Of a stretch of 64,000 nt of DNA, positions 60,312 to 64,000 are shown one piece after another. Location of the stretch: NCBI RefSeq assembly GCF_036320965.1, contig NC_092271.1, forward strand, positions 17,975,529 to 18,039,528, in the 5' to 3' direction. The notes beneath the pieces are model-generated. The model was not told where the DNA came from, searched no databases, and saw nothing but the letters and a program-made list of their open reading frames with translations. Each line of letters starts with the position of its first letter. Within the stretch, counting starts at the first letter, position 1. Origin of the DNA: Panulirus ornatus. Taxonomy: Eukaryota > Arthropoda > Malacostraca > Decapoda > Palinuridae. The position numbers and the translations under genes are program-made.

Positions 60312-60312
<1 letters not shown>
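59393..60312. other. Unique sequence, no gene recognised
   Basis: A 107-codon frame at 59,526-59,849 begins in a GT tract and has no recognisable domain. Confidence 0.4.
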
Positions 60313-60314
<2 letters not shown>

Positions 60315-60350
<36 letters not shown>

Positions 60351-60447
60351 CGTTGAGGGGTGCGAGTGGTTACTACGGCTCCTCATATATCATGCCAAGG
60401 ATATCCGCATTAAAACATGACGGAGACTGTCATTTATGTCTCGATTC

Positions 60448-60520
<73 letters not shown>
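60315..60520. repeat. (GT)n and (CT)n microsatellites
   Basis: GT at 60,315-60,350 and pure CT at 60,451-60,520. Confidence 0.96.
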
Positions 60521-60523
<3 letters not shown>

Positions 60524-60937
60524 CAGCTTAGGCTTACTGTCTCGAACCACTGAGCTTTAGACCATGTCTTTGGTACTCGGCGTCACCGTCTTGAACACAA
60601 ATGATTCTGAACCAGGTGTTGATTTCCTCAGCCGCACTGCTTCGGACCCTTAGCCCCAGGATGAAGCATGGCTCGTGTGATTCGCCCTCTCAGACCACTA
60701 GTGTGTGGATCACGTCAAAATGCTTCAGGTTCACTGCCTCAGACACCAATCACTGTCTTAGATTTATCATCGCAAAGCAGCGTTTTGACTCAGGTTCACT
60801 TTTCAGACACCATTGTCCTGAATCAGATCTCGAGTCTTATGATCACTGACTCGCAAACAGCTATCCATAGATTCTCTACACTTCAGGTTTATTGTCTCAC
60901 TATAGTCATCCCTAAACCATGTAAACTGCTGTGGTTC

Positions 60938-60940
<3 letters not shown>
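60521..60940. repeat. Degenerate tandem repeat around CACTGTCTCAGACC
   Basis: Words such as 'ttcactgcctcagacacca' and 'cactgtcttagatttat' recur every 45-60 bp and continue past the next CT tract to about 61,210. An old array interrupted by the CT tract. Confidence 0.55.

Positions 60941-61013
<73 letters not shown>
60941..61013. repeat. (CT)n microsatellite
   Basis: Pure CT dinucleotides. Confidence 0.97.
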
Positions 61014-61016
<3 letters not shown>

Positions 61017-61318
61017 CCATATACTGTTCTTTTCGGGTTTGATGATATTCACATAGCTATTTATCCTTGAGCACAGCCTCGACTTGACTCGTTTACTGTC
61101 TCAAAGCCTATCTCGACTTGCATTGTTTTGCTGTCTCAGAGTTGCTGTCCCGAACCATGTTTTTCCAGTTTGCGTGGATCACTGTTTTAGATCTTACATG
61201 ATAAACCAAGCTGTCCTGTCGTTCGAGGACATTGATGAAAGGATCTTAAAGCGAGCTACGGGAGAGCAACAGATTTTTCCCTCGAATATTGTAGCCTTTG
61301 AAGATGTATAGACTAACT

Positions 61319-61321
<3 letters not shown>

Positions 61322-61409
<88 letters not shown>
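61322..61409. repeat. (GA)n microsatellite, 88 bp
   Basis: Pure GA dinucleotides. Confidence 0.97.
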
Positions 61410-61413
<4 letters not shown>

Positions 61414-61805
61414 CTCCTCAATTTTTGCCGACGTTGCACGAAGCTCAGTACTAGCTAGGGACGTAGGTACATATAGCACTGCATTAGATTTCCAGGTAAT
61501 CCTGAGAGCTTACTCTGTCGGAGGGTTGGGATGAGGGCGCGCATGGTGAAGCCCTCTCATGACCTCTTCCCTCCCTCCTCCCCAGTGCCACATTGCTCAC
61601 GGCGGAGATTATACAGTAACCTCTCCTTCCCCTGGTATAAATAACTGGAGAACAGGAGAGGGGGGAGTTGGTTCGTCATATATCATCTGCCGGTTCATGA
61701 TGACCGGAGGGGAACGTAATTATTTGGTTTATCCTTTTCATTTGCACTTCATGATGCATAATGTATGACGATTACTCAGAAAAGGAATTTAACACAGGTT
61801 CGGGG
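61410..61805. other. Unique sequence, no gene recognised
   Basis: Nothing recognised. Confidence 0.4.
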
Positions 61806-62655
<850 letters not shown>

Positions 62656-62657
62656 AT

Positions 62658-62659
<2 letters not shown>

Positions 62660-62745
<86 letters not shown>

Positions 62746-62875
62746 TGCCGGCAGCATTCCTGGCAGATTTATTGGACCTGGAGGTGTAGGGGGAGGTAAT
62801 GGCTGGACTCGGATACAGGATGGGAGAGTTATGAGGAGAGGGTTGGGCCCCCCGAAGGGTGCCAGTGAGAGAGAG

Positions 62876-62923
<48 letters not shown>

Positions 62924-62937
62924 AGAGAGAGAGAGAG
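62660..62937. repeat. Two (GA)n tracts
   Basis: Pure GA at 62,660-62,741 and interrupted GA at 62,868-62,937. Confidence 0.96.
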
Positions 62938-63115
62938 GCTTGGTTAAATCAGCAACCGTTCAGTGGAGATAAACCACACCACATACTACATTAGTAAAAC
63001 AGACTGAAATCAAAACTTCATAATGAATTCAGAGGATATTCCTAGTAATGGTACATTTGGCATGTTTATGCATTTTCAAAAAGGGTGGACGACAAATGTT
63101 AAGAGACCACAGGAG

Positions 63116-63352
63116 GACAATATTTGCATCAAAGGCACGTGTGTTGGAGGAAAATACATGTACAATGCACCCATGCAAGGGGACAATACATGTACCAATG
63201 GTATCTATGTTGGAGGACAATACATGTACCAATGGCATCTATGTTGGAGGACAATACAAGTGCCATCGGTGCTTATGCTTGGAGGACAATATATGTACCA
63301 GTGGTACCTGTGTTGGAGGACAAGACATACATCACCACAACAATGCTGGAGG
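63116..63352. repeat. 34-bp minisatellite, 7 copies
   Basis: Unit ACAATACATGTACCAATGGC plus ATCTATGTTGGAGG, with substitutions and small indels toward both ends. Frames of up to 138 codons cross it in three phases and are artefacts. Confidence 0.93.
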
Positions 63353-63610
63353 TCAGTAATACGTACCAGTGACGCGTTCGTTGGAGAACAATTTGCCAGT
63401 GATCATAAATTACGCTTGCAAATGGTGAGAGATGCGTAGGTATGCATGGGTGGTGGAGGGACAGAGAAGGCAAGTGTGAACTGATGGAAGCGTTGATATG
63501 TGGCCAAACGTTTCGTTCATTTCTTTTTTGTTTAGATGTGTGAAATGATAGTCAAGAACAGCAGGTGTAAAGTGAGAGCACTATGTTAGAATGTGTATGA
63601 ATAGTTGAAG

Positions 63611-64000
<390 letters not shown>

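Overview
The window reads as nuclear DNA of an arthropod, most likely a decapod crustacean. By hand tally roughly 5-6 % of it is pure dinucleotide microsatellite (TA, CT/GA, CA/GT). A further 5 kb or so is minisatellite, and there are many short dispersed repeats, several carrying a microsatellite at one end. Protein-coding content is very low. There are no bacterial-style operons, Shine-Dalgarno sites or CRISPR arrays. The assignment to decapods rests on this repeat style and on repeat families I recall from decapod genomes; the species cannot be named from the sequence alone.

The one convincing protein gene lies at about 48,953-52,035 on the + strand. It encodes a protein of about 910 residues with two hydrophobic segments near the N-terminus, a lysine-rich tandem repeat with a 37-residue unit, a proline-rich linker, a KH-like segment that lacks its GXXG loop, and a canonical KH RNA-binding domain (GQAG). 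It looks like a membrane-tethered RNA-binding protein. Two further pieces of possible gene structure are a candidate 103-bp internal exon at 40,895-40,997 and a CpG-rich promoter-like block near 30,769 with an NRF1-like palindrome 3 bp from a full CRE palindrome.

Layout. 0-5 kb: unique sequence with CT and GT tracts. 5.2-6.1 kb: a 33-copy 25/27-bp minisatellite with block structure. 6.9-10.2 kb: remnants of non-LTR reverse transcriptases and the first copies of a GT-flanked SINE-like family. 10.3-13.2 kb: 21-, 23- and 34-bp tandem repeats and a TA-tailed dispersed element. 16-27 kb: many tandem arrays (44-, 30- and 43-bp units, GAT/GGT triplets) and more SINE-like copies. 27-48 kb: mostly unique or degenerate sequence with microsatellites, tRNA-like SINE heads, a 97-bp-arm palindrome at 37.1-37.4 kb and a second TA-tailed element at 46 kb. 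49-52 kb: the KH gene. 52.6-52.9 kb: another reverse transcriptase remnant. 53-64 kb: microsatellite-dense sequence with six long CT/GA tracts between 60.4 and 62.9 kb and a 135-bp TA tract at 63.6 kb.

Most long open frames elsewhere come from repeats whose unit contains no stop codon and are not annotated as genes. Apart from the KH gene no set of genes acting together is visible.
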